Positions 36,089-45,019 are shown, numbered from the stretch's first letter. The stretch: 61,946 bases of DNA from DAITAZ01 sp036824045 (GCA_036824045.1 DAITAZ010000022.1:1-61946), one strand, 5' to 3'. The notes: a model not told the origin generated them from the sequence alone. Program-made: numbers and translations.

Positions 36089-36409
36089 TTATTCGGTGAG
36101 CTGGTGTTTCAAGGCTTCGCGACCGTGATCGCTGGTTTTCTGCTTGTGCTTGAGCACTTGGCGGTCCAGCTTGTCAGCCATGGCGTCGATGGCCGCGTAA
36201 AGATCCTCTTCCTCGGATTCGACGAAAATATCCTTCCCCCGCACGTGCAGGGTCACTTCAGCCTTCTGGCGCAGCTTCTGAACGCTCAGGATCACACTGG
36301 CACTCGTGACGTGGTCAAAGTGACTGAAGACGCGCTCAAGCTTGGTCTTCACATAGTCCCGGATGGCGGGAGTCACTTCCAGGTGGTGCCCGGTGATGGT
36401 CAGGTTCAT
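36089..36409 (-). CDS. hpf: Ribosome hibernation promoting factor (short HPF/YfiA type)
   Basis: Binds the ribosome in stationary phase and promotes inactive dimers. From ATG 36409, after AAGGAG, it has 106 residues (MNLTITGHHLEVTPAIRDYVKTKLERV), the short-form length. KAEVTLHVRGKDIFVESEEEDLYAAIDAMADKLDRQV is the family core. It lies 14 bp downstream of rpoN in the usual sigma-54 cluster. Confidence 0.95.
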   Translation of the reverse strand: MNLTITGHHLEVTPAIRDYVKTKLERVFSHFDHVTSASVILSVQKLRQKAEVTLHVRGKDIFVESEEEDLYAAIDAMADKLDRQVLKHKQKTSDHGREALKHQLTE

Positions 36410-36423
36410 GATCACTCCTTGGG

Positions 36424-37851
36424 TTAGATCGACTTGCGGAGATTGACCGGCGGGATATTCAGCGACTCCCGGTACTTGGCGATGGTGCGCCGGGCGACGA
36501 CGATACCCTGCTGGCCGAGAAGCTCGGCAATTTTGGCGTCCGAAAGCGGTTTGCGGGTGTCTTCCGCGCCAACCAGTTGCTTGATGAGCGCCCGGATGGC
36601 CGTTGCGGAACATGCACCCCCCGCTTCGGTGGCCACGTGACTGCCGAAAAAATACTTCAGCTCGAAAACCCCCCGCGGCGTGGCCATGTATTTCTGAGTT
36701 GTCACGCGGGAGATGGTGGATTCATGCAACCCCAACTGATCAGCGATCTCGCGCAGCGTCAGTGGGCGCATGGCTACGTCGCCATGATCGAAGAAACCGC
36801 TTTGCCGGTCCACGATCGCCTGCGACACGCGCAGGATGGTTTCAAACCGCTGCTGGACGTTCTTGATCAGCCACTTGGCCTCCTGCAACTGGCTGCTCAA
36901 CGAGGCGGTGCTCGAACTGGAGCGGTGTTGCTGCAGGATGTCGGCGTAGACCTTGTTGATCCGCAGCCGGGGCATGGCTTCGCCGTTGAGGCTGGCCACC
37001 CACTGGTTGCGCACCTTGCGCACCACCACATCCGGTACCACGTAGCGGGTGTCAGCGGGGCCAAAGGCAGCGCCCGGCCGTGGGTTGAGGGTGCGAATGA
37101 GATTGTGGGCGTCACGCAGGGCCTCGTCCGTACAGCGGAGGAGGCGCTTGAGCTTTGCCGAATCGCGGCTGGCGAGCAACTCCAGGTGCTTGCGGACGAT
37201 GGCCAGTGCCAACTCGGAAACCGGGGTGGCGGGGAGGTTGATCAGTTGCAACTCCAGACACTCGACCGGGTTGCGGGCGCCGACGCCCGGAGGGTCCATG
37301 TGCTGAAGGTGATGGAGGGCAATATGCAGCTCTTCCGGATCCACCTCCAGTTCCGGCGGCAGCATGGCGTGGAGCTCCTCCAGATCCTGGGTGAGGTAGC
37401 CATCGTCGTCCAGCGCCTCGATCAACAGGCGCACCAGGGAGCGATCCCGGTCGGACAGTGGTGTCAGGCCCAGCTGATCGACCAGATGATCCCGGAGGCT
37501 GGCCGTGGCAGCCTGGATGTCCCGGTAATCGGAGTCATCGTCGTCATCTTTCCGGCTGCCGCCACTGTCGCTCGACCAGTCACTCAGTTCCGAGCTGTCG
37601 TAGCTGTTGTCTTCAGCGGCGGGTTCGGGGCGCTCGGGAGCTTCCTGGGGGTGGTCGTTTGTGGGGGTGGGGCTCGAACCTTCATCCCCGCCGAGCGTGT
37701 CTTCCCGCTCCAGCATGGGGTTATCGCTCAGGAAACGCTCGATTTCCTGATTCAGTTCCAGCGTCGACAGTTGCAGCAGACGGATCGACTGCTGCAACTG
37801 AGGCGTCAGGGTGAGATGTTGGGATAGTTTGAGCTGTAATGTCTGCTTCAT
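36424..37851 (-). CDS. rpoN: RNA polymerase sigma-54 factor
   Basis: Alternative sigma factor for nitrogen, motility and other activator-dependent genes, 475 residues. Region I is Gln/Leu-rich (MKQTLQLKLSQHLTLTPQLQQSIRLLQLSTLEL). An acidic region II follows (about 55-115, with a DDDDD stretch). The C-terminus has the core/HTH region GLHESTISRVTTQKYMATPRG and the RpoN box ARRTIAKYRESLNIP. It lies between lptB and hpf. Confidence 0.98.
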   Translation of the reverse strand: MKQTLQLKLSQHLTLTPQLQQSIRLLQLSTLELNQEIERFLSDNPMLEREDTLGGDEGSSPTPTNDHPQEAPERPEPAAEDNSYDSSELSDWSSDSGGSRKDDDDDSDYRDIQAATASLRDHLVDQLGLTPLSDRDRSLVRLLIEALDDDGYLTQDLEELHAMLPPELEVDPEELHIALHHLQHMDPPGVGARNPVECLELQLINLPATPVSELALAIVRKHLELLASRDSAKLKRLLRCTDEALRDAHNLIRTLNPRPGAAFGPADTRYVVPDVVVRKVRNQWVASLNGEAMPRLRINKVYADILQQHRSSSSTASLSSQLQEAKWLIKNVQQRFETILRVSQAIVDRQSGFFDHGDVAMRPLTLREIADQLGLHESTISRVTTQKYMATPRGVFELKYFFGSHVATEAGGACSATAIRALIKQLVGAEDTRKPLSDAKIAELLGQQGIVVARRTIAKYRESLNIPPVNLRKSI

Positions 37852-37920
37852 AGCCGACCCATCTCTGGTCGGGTGCGCTGTCCGGAGCCCTCACAGACTC
37901 CGGAGTCCTTCCGCAATCGC

Positions 37921-38643
37921 TTACAGGCGGAAGTGCTCACCAAGATACACCTTACGCACACTTTCATTATAAACAATTTCCCCCGGACGCCCGCTGGCCA
38001 GCACTTCGCCGTTGTTGATGATGTAGGCCCGGTCGCAAATGCCCAAGGTCTCCCGTACGTTGTGGTCGGTGATCAGGACACCGATCCCCTTGTCTTTCAG
38101 GAAAGAAATGATTTTCTGGATGTCGAGCACGGCGATGGGGTCCACGCCGGCAAAGGGCTCGTCGAGCAGGATCAGTTTGGGGTTGGACGCCAGTGCCCGG
38201 GCAATCTCCACCCGCCGCCGCTCACCACCCGACAGGGAGATGGCCGTGTTATCGCGCAGATGGCTGATGTGCAATTCGTCCAGCAGTTCATCCAGGCGTC
38301 TTTCCTGACTCTCCCGGTCCAGTTCCTGAAGCTCCAGTACGGCTTGGATGTTTTCCGCCACCGAGAGTTTGCGAAATACCGACATTTCCTGGGGCAAGTA
38401 GGAGAGTCCCAGCCGGGCGCGGCGGTGGATGGGCTCGTGGGTGACATCCCGATCGCCAAGCAGGATGTGCCCTCCGTCGGCGGCCACCAGCCCGACGATC
38501 ATATAGAAGCAGGTGGTCTTGCCGGCACCGTTCGGACCCAGCAGACCGACCACCTCCCCCACGTTGACGTCGAAACCGACGTTCTTCACCACTTCGCGGG
38601 ACTTGTACTTCTTGCGCAGACCGCTGACGGCCAGCAGGCTCAC
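37921..38643 (-). CDS. lptB: LPS export ABC transporter ATP-binding protein LptB
   Basis: Cytoplasmic ATPase of the LptB2FGC exporter that moves lipopolysaccharide to the outer membrane. I choose GTG 38643, seven bases after AGGAGGG, giving 240 residues. Walker A is LLGPNGAGKTTCFYMI, the Q-loop YLPQEMSVFRKL, the signature ISLSGGERRRVEIARAL and Walker B LILLDEPFAGVDPIA. It precedes rpoN as usual, but its normal upstream neighbours lptA, lptC and kdsC are absent; recX is there instead. Confidence 0.96.
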   Translation of the reverse strand: MSLLAVSGLRKKYKSREVVKNVGFDVNVGEVVGLLGPNGAGKTTCFYMIVGLVAADGGHILLGDRDVTHEPIHRRARLGLSYLPQEMSVFRKLSVAENIQAVLELQELDRESQERRLDELLDELHISHLRDNTAISLSGGERRRVEIARALASNPKLILLDEPFAGVDPIAVLDIQKIISFLKDKGIGVLITDHNVRETLGICDRAYIINNGEVLASGRPGEIVYNESVRKVYLGEHFRL

Positions 38644-38722
38644 TGGATTACCCTCCTGTCCCTGCAGGACATCCTCCCTGAGGGAGGCTGCCCGCCTCCT
38701 TCTGTCGGCCGGCCCGGGGGGC

Positions 38723-39157
38723 TCATTCTTCCCTCCCGCGCAGCAGCCTGTTGATGATATCGGCTGAAAAACCCCGGTTCTGCAGAAAGCGGGCTTGCCG
38801 CCCATACTCCCGTGGATCGCCGGGGACCTGGGCAAACTTGCGCAGCCAGACTTCCCGGGCACGGGTCATCTCAGACTCCCGATCGAAACGGGTTGTCTGC
38901 TCGATCAGCGATTCGTCCACCCCTTTGCGACGCAGATCGAATCGGAGCCGGGCGCTGCCAAAGCGCCGTGCCCGGCTGGCGACGAAGGATTCGGCGAATC
39001 GCACGTCGGAAAGCAGGCCCTGGCGCTCCAGGTCGGCCAGCAGGGAGGCGATTTCCTCATCCGTGCCGTGGCCTTCAAGCTTGCGCGCGAGTTCGCTCCG
39101 GCTATGGTCGCGCTGCGCCAGCGCACGCAGGGCTCGCTGGCGCAGTCCGCTGCTCAT
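38723..39157 (-). CDS. recX: Regulatory protein RecX
   Basis: Modulator that limits RecA filament growth, 144 residues. The repeated three-helix motif is visible in RALRALAQRDHSRSELARKL, LSDVRFAESFVASRARRFGSARLRFDLRRKGV and ARFLQNRGFSADIINRLL. It lies 7 bp after recA, the standard arrangement. Confidence 0.93.
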   Translation of the reverse strand: MSSGLRQRALRALAQRDHSRSELARKLEGHGTDEEIASLLADLERQGLLSDVRFAESFVASRARRFGSARLRFDLRRKGVDESLIEQTTRFDRESEMTRAREVWLRKFAQVPGDPREYGRQARFLQNRGFSADIINRLLRGREE

Positions 39158-39164
39158 GCAGGCT

Positions 39165-40184
39165 TCAGGCGGCCGGGGCCGCCTCCGGCAGCGCCGGCAG
39201 GTTCACTGCGGCCCGGATGCGGTTTTCGATGTCGCGGGCCATGTCCGGATGCGAGCGCAGGAACTCGCGCACGTTGTCCTTCCCTTGTCCGATCCGGTCG
39301 CCGTTGTAGGAATACCAGGCACCTGACTTTTCCACGATCTTGTGGATGACGCCCAACTCGATGATCTCACCCTCGCGGGAGATTCCCTCGCCGTAGAGGA
39401 TGTCGAAGTTGGCTTCGCGGAACGGTGGTGAAACCTTGTTCTTGACCACCTTGACCCGGGTCTCCGAACCCACCACCTCGTCGCTCTTCTTGATGGTGCC
39501 GGTGCGCCGGATGTCGAGCCGGACGGAAGCGTAGAACTTGAGTGCGTTGCCGCCGGTGGTCGTTTCCGGGTTGCCGAACATCACGCCGATCTTCATCCGG
39601 ATCTGGTTGATGAAGATGACCAGCGTGTTGGTGCGCTTGATGTTGGCGGTGAGCTTGCGCAGCGCCTGGCTCATCAACCGGGCTTGCAGGCCGGGAAGCT
39701 GATCACCCATTTCGCCTTCAATCTCGGCCTTGGGGGTCAGCGCCGCCACCGAGTCGATGACGACGATGTCCACGCCGCCCGAACGCACCAGCATATCGGC
39801 GATTTCGAGCGCCTGCTCCCCCGTGTCGGGCTGCGAGATGAGCAGTTCGCCCACATTCACCCCGAGCTTCTGGGCATAGGACACATCCAGCGCATGTTCA
39901 GCATCGATGAAGGCCGCGGTGCCCCCCAGCTTTTGCATCTCGGCAATCACCTGCAGGGTCAGGGTGGTCTTGCCGGAAGATTCCGGGCCGTAGATTTCCA
40001 CCACCCGGCCGCGGGGGAGTCCGCCGATCCCCAGGGCGATGTCCAGGCCCAGCGAGCCGGTGGACACGGCGAGGATGTCCTTCTCCACTTCGCCGTCGCC
40101 CATCCGCATGATCGAACCCTTGCCGAACTGCTTTTCGATTTGCGCCAGCGCGGCGGCCAGCGCCTTGGTTTTGTTCTCGTCCAT
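39165..40184 (-). CDS. recA: Recombinase RecA
   Basis: Strand-exchange ATPase and SOS coprotease, 339 residues. Walker A is GPESSGKTTL, Walker B IVVIDSVAALTPKAEIEGEMGD, and loop L2 is within NQIRMKIGVMFGNPETTTGGNALKFYAS. It is 50 bp downstream of pncC. I saw no clear LexA box in that short gap. Confidence 0.99.
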   Translation of the reverse strand: MDENKTKALAAALAQIEKQFGKGSIMRMGDGEVEKDILAVSTGSLGLDIALGIGGLPRGRVVEIYGPESSGKTTLTLQVIAEMQKLGGTAAFIDAEHALDVSYAQKLGVNVGELLISQPDTGEQALEIADMLVRSGGVDIVVIDSVAALTPKAEIEGEMGDQLPGLQARLMSQALRKLTANIKRTNTLVIFINQIRMKIGVMFGNPETTTGGNALKFYASVRLDIRRTGTIKKSDEVVGSETRVKVVKNKVSPPFREANFDILYGEGISREGEIIELGVIHKIVEKSGAWYSYNGDRIGQGKDNVREFLRSHPDMARDIENRIRAAVNLPALPEAAPAA

Positions 40185-40233
40185 CCGGTGTGTCCTTAGA
40201 TCGGGAATGAAGGATTATGGCACAGTTCTTGCG

Positions 40234-40734
40234 CTAGGCCGATGCACTCCGGGCATGGCTTAGCGCGCCTAGGAGTGCATGTTCCACCGCGGCGCGTCGA
40301 ATCGCAGCGCGGTCGCCAGTGAAGTGTTGTGTCTCGGCCGAGGGCGGCTCGCCCCGCAGGCACCAGCCGAAGCAGACGGTGCCCACGGGCTTGGCAGGAG
40401 TACCGCCGGTGGGGCCGGCAATGCCGGTGATCGCCAGGGCGAAGTCGGCCCGGCTGTGGGCCAGGGCGCCAACTGCCATCTCCCGCGCTGTGGCCTCGCT
40501 CACCGCTCCATGGTGGGCGAGGGTGGCGGCGGAAACGCCCAGCAGTTCCTGCTTGGATTCGTTGGAATAGGTGATGAAGCCCCGCTCGAACCAGGCGGAA
40601 CTGCCGGCAATCGCGGTGAGGACCTGCCCGACCCAGCCGCCGGTACAGGATTCGGCGCTTGCCAGGCGCAGCCGGCTGGCAAGAAGGGCTGTGCCCAATT
40701 CGGCAGCGAGGGATTCGAGGTCGGCTTGGCTCAT
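40234..40734 (-). CDS. pncC: Nicotinamide-nucleotide amidase PncC (CinA C-terminal type)
   Basis: Converts NMN to nicotinic acid mononucleotide in pyridine nucleotide recycling. The 166 residues match the stand-alone CinA C-terminal domain: LRLASAESCTGGWVGQVLTAIAGSS with the catalytic Ser/Thr region, GFITYSNESKQELLGV, and ALAITGIAGPTGGTPAKPVGTVCFG. Such genes often lie just upstream of recA. Confidence 0.95.
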   Translation of the reverse strand: MSQADLESLAAELGTALLASRLRLASAESCTGGWVGQVLTAIAGSSAWFERGFITYSNESKQELLGVSAATLAHHGAVSEATAREMAVGALAHSRADFALAITGIAGPTGGTPAKPVGTVCFGWCLRGEPPSAETQHFTGDRAAIRRAAVEHALLGALSHARSASA

Positions 40735-40743
40735 GCCGCAACC

Positions 40744-41223
40744 CTAACCCAGAACATGGTGGGCCGCAGCCAGGCAGAACAGGGTATAGCCGGCGGCGAT
40801 GGTGTCGTCCAGCATCACGCCCAGGCCGGTTTTCATGTGTTCATCCACCCATTTCGCCGGATGCGGTTTGGTGATGTCGAACAGGCGGAACAGGGCGAAT
40901 GCCAGTACTTGCCAGGCCAGCCCGGGCGGGGTGAGCCAGAGCACGAACCAGAAGGGCACCATTTCGTCCCAGACGATGGCGCCGTGGTCCACCTCCCCCA
41001 GCGCCTGGCCAGTGCGCTGGATGGCCAGAATGCCCACCACGAAGCAGGCCAGCAGCAGCAAACCAAAGGCGGTGTCGGACAGGGGTGCCCGCAGCAACGG
41101 ATATATTGCCCAGGCAGCGAGCGTGCCGGCCGTGCCCGGCGCCCAGGGCGAGAGTCCGCTCCCCAGCCCGCATGCGAGCAGGTGGGCGGGATGATGGAGC
41201 AGGAAGCGAAAGGTGGGCCTCAT
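40744..41223 (-). CDS. pgpA: Phosphatidylglycerophosphatase A
   Basis: Membrane phosphatase making phosphatidylglycerol, 159 residues. Family motifs are CGLGSGLSPWAPGTAGTLAAW near the N-terminus, IVWDEMVPFW and the catalytic-region FALFRLFDITKPHPAKWVDEHM followed by GLGVMLDDTIAA. Several hydrophobic segments are visible. It lies between thiL and pncC. Confidence 0.95.
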   Translation of the reverse strand: MRPTFRFLLHHPAHLLACGLGSGLSPWAPGTAGTLAAWAIYPLLRAPLSDTAFGLLLLACFVVGILAIQRTGQALGEVDHGAIVWDEMVPFWFVLWLTPPGLAWQVLAFALFRLFDITKPHPAKWVDEHMKTGLGVMLDDTIAAGYTLFCLAAAHHVLG

Positions 41224-41238
41224 GGGAGCGTGTCCAGG

Positions 41239-42192
41239 TCAGGCACCGAAATGGTCGTAACCGCGTGCAGCCAAGGTTAGCACGCGGCCATCCACTTCAC
41301 GCAGGCGCAGGCCGCGCTCCACCTCGATGCGCCCGATGGGGTGCAGGGGCAGGTTCAGTGTGTCCGCCAGGGCGGCCAGTTGCGCGCGGGCGGATTGCGG
41401 GGCGCAAAACAGCAGTTCGTAATCGTCGCCGCCATGGAGCACGGCGTGGCGGGCCTGTTCGGGGCTGATTGGTCCGGCGCTCGGGAGTGGCAGCGATGCG
41501 GCGTCGAGGCATGCGCCCACGCCAGAGCGTTCGAGAATGTGGCCAAGATCCCCCGCCAGTCCGTCCGAAACATCCAGCATGGCGGTGGCTATGCCGCGCA
41601 ATGCCTGCCCCAGCGCCACCCGTGGCTGCGGACGGTGCAGGGCGGCCAGCGCTTTGCCTGCGGCCGCCGGCTCGAGGCTGATCCGGCCTTGCAGGTGGGC
41701 GAGGCCCAGCGCCGCCCAGCCGGGTTCGCCGGAGATCCAGATATCGTTTCCCGTGCGGGCGCCATCTCGCCGGATGGCTTGGCCGGCGGGCACTTCACCC
41801 AGGATGGTGGGGGTGAGGCTGAGAGCGCCGCGGGTGGTGTCGCCGCCGATCACATCGATGCCGAAGGCTTCCGCGCAGGCGAAAAACCCCTGGGCAAAGG
41901 CGGCGATCCAGGCTTCCTCCGGCGCTGGCAGGCTGGCGGCGAGCAGGGCCCAGCGGGGTTCTCCCCCCATGGCGGCAATGTCCGACACGTTCACCGCCAG
42001 GGCTTTCCAGCCCAGGTCGGCGGGGTCGGCATCGGGGTAGAAGTGGGTGCCGGAGACGAGGGTATCGGTGGAAACCAGCAGTTCCGCCCCCGGGCTGGGG
42101 CGGAAGATGGCGCAGTCGTCACCCACGCCCAGCACCGTGTGCCGCGCCGGGCGGGTGAAGTACCGGCGGATCAGGTCGAATTCCGAGGCCAT
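41239..42192 (-). CDS. thiL: Thiamine-monophosphate kinase
   Basis: ATP-dependent phosphorylation of thiamine monophosphate to the diphosphate cofactor, 317 residues. It starts MASEFDLIRRYFTRPAR. The metal/nucleotide blocks are LGVGDDCAIFRPSPGAELLVSTDTLVSGTHF and LAVNVSDIAAMGGEPRWALL, plus DVSDGLAGDLGHIL and GGDDYELLFCAP. It follows nusB, as is common. Confidence 0.97.
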   Translation of the reverse strand: MASEFDLIRRYFTRPARHTVLGVGDDCAIFRPSPGAELLVSTDTLVSGTHFYPDADPADLGWKALAVNVSDIAAMGGEPRWALLAASLPAPEEAWIAAFAQGFFACAEAFGIDVIGGDTTRGALSLTPTILGEVPAGQAIRRDGARTGNDIWISGEPGWAALGLAHLQGRISLEPAAAGKALAALHRPQPRVALGQALRGIATAMLDVSDGLAGDLGHILERSGVGACLDAASLPLPSAGPISPEQARHAVLHGGDDYELLFCAPQSARAQLAALADTLNLPLHPIGRIEVERGLRLREVDGRVLTLAARGYDHFGA

Positions 42193-42214
42193 GGGCCGCC
42201 GGTTGGCTGCCGCC

Positions 42215-42658
42215 TCAGCGCGGACTGCGGGCGGCGCCGACTTCTACCGCGCGCAAATCGGCGGCCAGCTTGTCGAGTACGCCGTTGACGTACTTGTGAC
42301 CGTCGGTGCCGCCGAATTCCTTGGCCAGTTCGATGGCCTCATTGATCACTACCCGGTAAGGGGTCTCCGGGTGCTGGCGGAACTCGAAGGCGGCGATCAT
42401 CAGGATCGAGCGCTCGATGGGCGAAAGCTCCTCGATAGGCCGGTCCAGGTGTTGGGCCAGGTCGGCGTTCACCTGTTCGGCCTGGTCGATGCAACCCCGC
42501 AGCAGGGCGCGGAACATCTGGCGGTCGCACTTGCTGAATTCGCCTTCGTCAGCCGTGTGGGCTTCGATGGCAGGCCAGTCGTGGCCGGCCACTTGCCATT
42601 GGTAGAGCCCCTGCAGGGCGAATTCCCGGGCGCGGCGGCGTGAGGATTTAGGCTTCAT
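42215..42658 (-). CDS. nusB: Transcription antitermination factor NusB
   Basis: RNA-binding partner of NusE/S10 in rRNA antitermination, 147 residues. It starts MKPKSSRRRAREFALQGLYQWQ. RPIEELSPIERSILMIAAFEF and PYRVVINEAIELAKEFGGTDGHKYVNGVLDKLA are the family signature. Its start overlaps the ribH stop by 1 bp. Confidence 0.97.
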   Translation of the reverse strand: MKPKSSRRRAREFALQGLYQWQVAGHDWPAIEAHTADEGEFSKCDRQMFRALLRGCIDQAEQVNADLAQHLDRPIEELSPIERSILMIAAFEFRQHPETPYRVVINEAIELAKEFGGTDGHKYVNGVLDKLAADLRAVEVGAARSPR

Positions 42659-43128
42659 CAGCGCGATACCCGGAGGAGATTGGCCATTTCCACCGCGGCG
42701 CAGGCGCAGTCGGCGCCTTTGACGCGCATGCGCACAAGCGCCTGGTCGTCGTCTTCGGTGGTGAGCACGCCGTTGGCGATGGGGACCCCGGTGGCCAGCT
42801 GCACGTCGGTGATGCCCCGGGCGGACTCGTTGGATACCACTTCAAAGTGGTAGGTCTCGCCCCGGATCACGGCGCCCAGTGCCACCAGGGCGTCGAAGTT
42901 GCCGCTCGCTCCCCAGGTCTTGAGCACCAAGGGAAGCTCCAAGGCGCCGGGTACGGTGGCCAGACGGATGTCCTCGGCCTTGACGCCGAGCTTGAAAAGC
43001 TCGGCGGTGCAGCCCGCGAGCAGTCCTTCGCCCACGTCCTGGTTGAAGCGGGCCATGACGATGCCGATGCGCAGCCCGCTGCCGTTGAGGTTGGGTTCGT
43101 ATTCGTAGATGTTGTCGTAGCGTGCCAT
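42658..43128 (-). CDS. ribH: 6,7-dimethyl-8-ribityllumazine synthase
   Basis: Penultimate step of riboflavin synthesis. From ATG 43128 it has 156 residues (MARYDNIYEYEPNLNGSGLRIGIVMARFNQDV). VPGALELPLVLKTW, ALGAVIRGETYHFEVVSNESARGI (catalytic His) and PIANGVLTTEDDDQA are conserved. It lies 7 bp after the ribB(X) gene. Confidence 0.97.
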   Translation of the reverse strand: MARYDNIYEYEPNLNGSGLRIGIVMARFNQDVGEGLLAGCTAELFKLGVKAEDIRLATVPGALELPLVLKTWGASGNFDALVALGAVIRGETYHFEVVSNESARGITDVQLATGVPIANGVLTTEDDDQALVRMRVKGADCACAAVEMANLLRVSR

Positions 43129-43135
43129 GGTGTGC

Positions 43136-44242
43136 TCAGTTGCTGTGTTCGGGCGAGAGGAAGCCCAGGACTTCCAGGTCGAAGCCACCCATGCTGGGGA
43201 TCTTGGTGGCGGTGCCGAGGATGCGCATCTTGCCCACGTTGAGGTCGCGCAGGATCTGTGCGCCCACGCCGTAGGAACGCGGGTCCCACTTGGCGGCGGA
43301 CTTGCGGGCGCTGCGCCCGCCGCGCAGGGCGGCGAGCACGTCCGCGCTGGATTCCTCCCGCCGCATCAGTACCACCACCCCCTTGCCGTGGCTGGCAATG
43401 TGGCGCATGGCCCGGTCGATGCCAAAGGAGCGGGAGCCGTTGTCCAGGTCGAGGAAATCCAGGACCGAGGCCGGCTCGTGGACCCGCACCAGGGTTTCTT
43501 CTTCGGGGCGGATCTCGCCCAGGGTCAGCGCCAGATGCACCTCGCTGGTGGTGATATCCCGGAAGGCGTGGAGCTTGAAGTCGCCGTACACCGTCCGGGC
43601 CGTCTTTTCGAGCACCCGCTCCACCAGGCTTTCCGAGGCGGCGCGGTAGTGGATCAGGTCGCGGATGGCGCCAATCTTCAGGTTGTGCTCTCGGGCGAAT
43701 TCCACCAGGTCAGGCAGCCGGGCCATCGTGCCGTCATCCTTGAGGATCTCGCAGATCACCGCGGCGGGCTCCAGCCCGGCCAGGTCTGCCAGGTCGCAGC
43801 CGGCTTCGGTATGGCCCGCCCGCACCAGCACCCCGCCCTTCTGCGCCATGAGGGGGAAGATGTGCCCGGGCTGCACGATGTCGGTGGGCTTGGCGTGGCG
43901 GGCCACGGCGGCGCGCACCGTGCGCGCCCGGTCCTGGGCGGAAATGCCGGTGGTGACGCCCTCCGCCGCCTCGATGGAGACGGTGAACGCGGTGCCGTGG
44001 GGGCTTTTGTTGTCCCGCACCATGAGCGCCAGCCCGAGCTGGGCGCAACGTTCCTCGGTCAGGGTCAGGCAAATCAGCCCGCGACCATGTTTGGCCATGA
44101 AATTGATGGTTTCCGGCGTGACGTGCTCGGCGGCCAGCACGAGGTCGCCCTCGTTCTCCCGATCCTCCTCGTCCACCAGCACGACCATCTTGCCGGCGCG
44201 GATGTCGGCGATGATGTCCTCGATTGCGGAGAGCGCCGTCAT
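43136..44242 (-). CDS. ribB: 3,4-dihydroxy-2-butanone-4-phosphate synthase with degenerate GTP cyclohydrolase II domain (RibBX)
   Basis: Makes the four-carbon precursor of riboflavin. The 368 residues have an intact N-terminal RibB domain (about 1-205): VVLVDEEDRENEGDLVLAAE with the acidic metal site, SIEAAEGVTTGISAQDRA and RAGHTEAGCDLADLAG. The C-terminal half is collinear with GTP cyclohydrolase II but lacks the zinc-binding Cys cluster; the corresponding stretch reads VRVHEPASVLDFLDL. It is therefore probably inactive as RibA, and an active cyclohydrolase must come from elsewhere. The stop of ribE overlaps its ATG by 4 bp. Confidence 0.93.
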   Translation of the reverse strand: MTALSAIEDIIADIRAGKMVVLVDEEDRENEGDLVLAAEHVTPETINFMAKHGRGLICLTLTEERCAQLGLALMVRDNKSPHGTAFTVSIEAAEGVTTGISAQDRARTVRAAVARHAKPTDIVQPGHIFPLMAQKGGVLVRAGHTEAGCDLADLAGLEPAAVICEILKDDGTMARLPDLVEFAREHNLKIGAIRDLIHYRAASESLVERVLEKTARTVYGDFKLHAFRDITTSEVHLALTLGEIRPEEETLVRVHEPASVLDFLDLDNGSRSFGIDRAMRHIASHGKGVVVLMRREESSADVLAALRGGRSARKSAAKWDPRSYGVGAQILRDLNVGKMRILGTATKIPSMGGFDLEVLGFLSPEHSN

Positions 44243-44844
44243 TTTGCTGCCTCCACATCCCAGGCCAGCATGCGTTCCACGTAGCGGGCGATCAGGTCGA
44301 TCTCCAGATTGACACGGCTGCCGGCCTTGAGGTGCTTGAGGTTGGTCACCGCCACGGTGTGCGGGATCAGGTTGATCGAGAACTCGGCGCCTTCCACCCG
44401 GTTGACCGTGAGGCTGACGCCATTGATCGTCACCGAGCCCTTGCGGGCAATGTAACGGGGCAGATCGCCCGGGGCGCGGATGATCAGTTCGTGGCTCTCG
44501 TCCACCGGCTCAAAGCTCACCACCTCGCCCACGCCATCCACATGGCCGGTGACCAGATGCCCGCCCAGGCGGTCGGCCAGGCACAGGGCCTTTTCCAGGT
44601 TGACCTCGGTCCCTTCCTGGTCGAGGCCGACCGTGCAGCGCAAGGTTTCAGCGGAAACGTCGAAGCAGACGGTGTTGCCGGCTTTCTCGATGACGGTGAG
44701 ACAGACGCCGCTGTTGGCGATGGAGTCGCCGATGGCAACGTCGGATAGATCGAGTGCGCCCACATCCACGGTGAGGCGTACCCCGCCTTCCAGCGGAGTG
44801 ATCCGGTTGATCCTGCCGGTGCAGGCAACAATGCCAGAGAACAT
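44239..44844 (-). CDS. ribE: Riboflavin synthase (alpha subunit)
   Basis: Dismutates two lumazine molecules to riboflavin. The 201 residues have the duplicated barrel: MFSGIVACTGRI at the start, NSGVCLTVIEKAGNTVCFDVSAETL in the first half, and NGVSLTVNRVEGAEFSINLIPHT in the second. It heads the run ribE-ribB-ribH-nusB-thiL. ribD, often upstream, is not here, and I found no FMN riboswitch in the 175-bp gap before it. Confidence 0.96.
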   Translation of the reverse strand: MFSGIVACTGRINRITPLEGGVRLTVDVGALDLSDVAIGDSIANSGVCLTVIEKAGNTVCFDVSAETLRCTVGLDQEGTEVNLEKALCLADRLGGHLVTGHVDGVGEVVSFEPVDESHELIIRAPGDLPRYIARKGSVTINGVSLTVNRVEGAEFSINLIPHTVAVTNLKHLKAGSRVNLEIDLIARYVERMLAWDVEAAK

Positions 44845-44910
44845 GATAAAGAGCGGTATTCGGGGAAAGCCGGAATTCTACGGGAAAGCGCCGAGGGCGG
44901 CAGAACCGGC

Positions 44911-44951
44911 GAAAAAGAAGCCCGTGACCCGGCCGGGGGGGACCGGGCCAC
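44911..44951 (-). terminator. Rho-independent terminator of the Spy-like gene
   Basis: Stem GTGACCCGG / CCGGGCCAC (44924-44932 and 44943-44951), 9 bp with one G-U pair in the minus-strand RNA, followed on that strand by a short T-run (44912-44916). It separates the Spy-like gene from ribE. Confidence 0.7.
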
Positions 44952-45019
44952 GGAAAGCGGACAGGGAGGTGAGTCCGCGGTCTTGCCAGGGGAAGGGAAA
45001 CGATGAACCGTTACTGCGC

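Noticed and set aside
40185..40233. LexA box in front of recA
   Set aside because: A CTGT half occurs on the minus strand but no ACAG at the right distance.
44845..45019. FMN riboswitch upstream of ribE
   Set aside because: No RFN conserved blocks in this 175-bp gap; it holds the terminator of the Spy-like gene instead.
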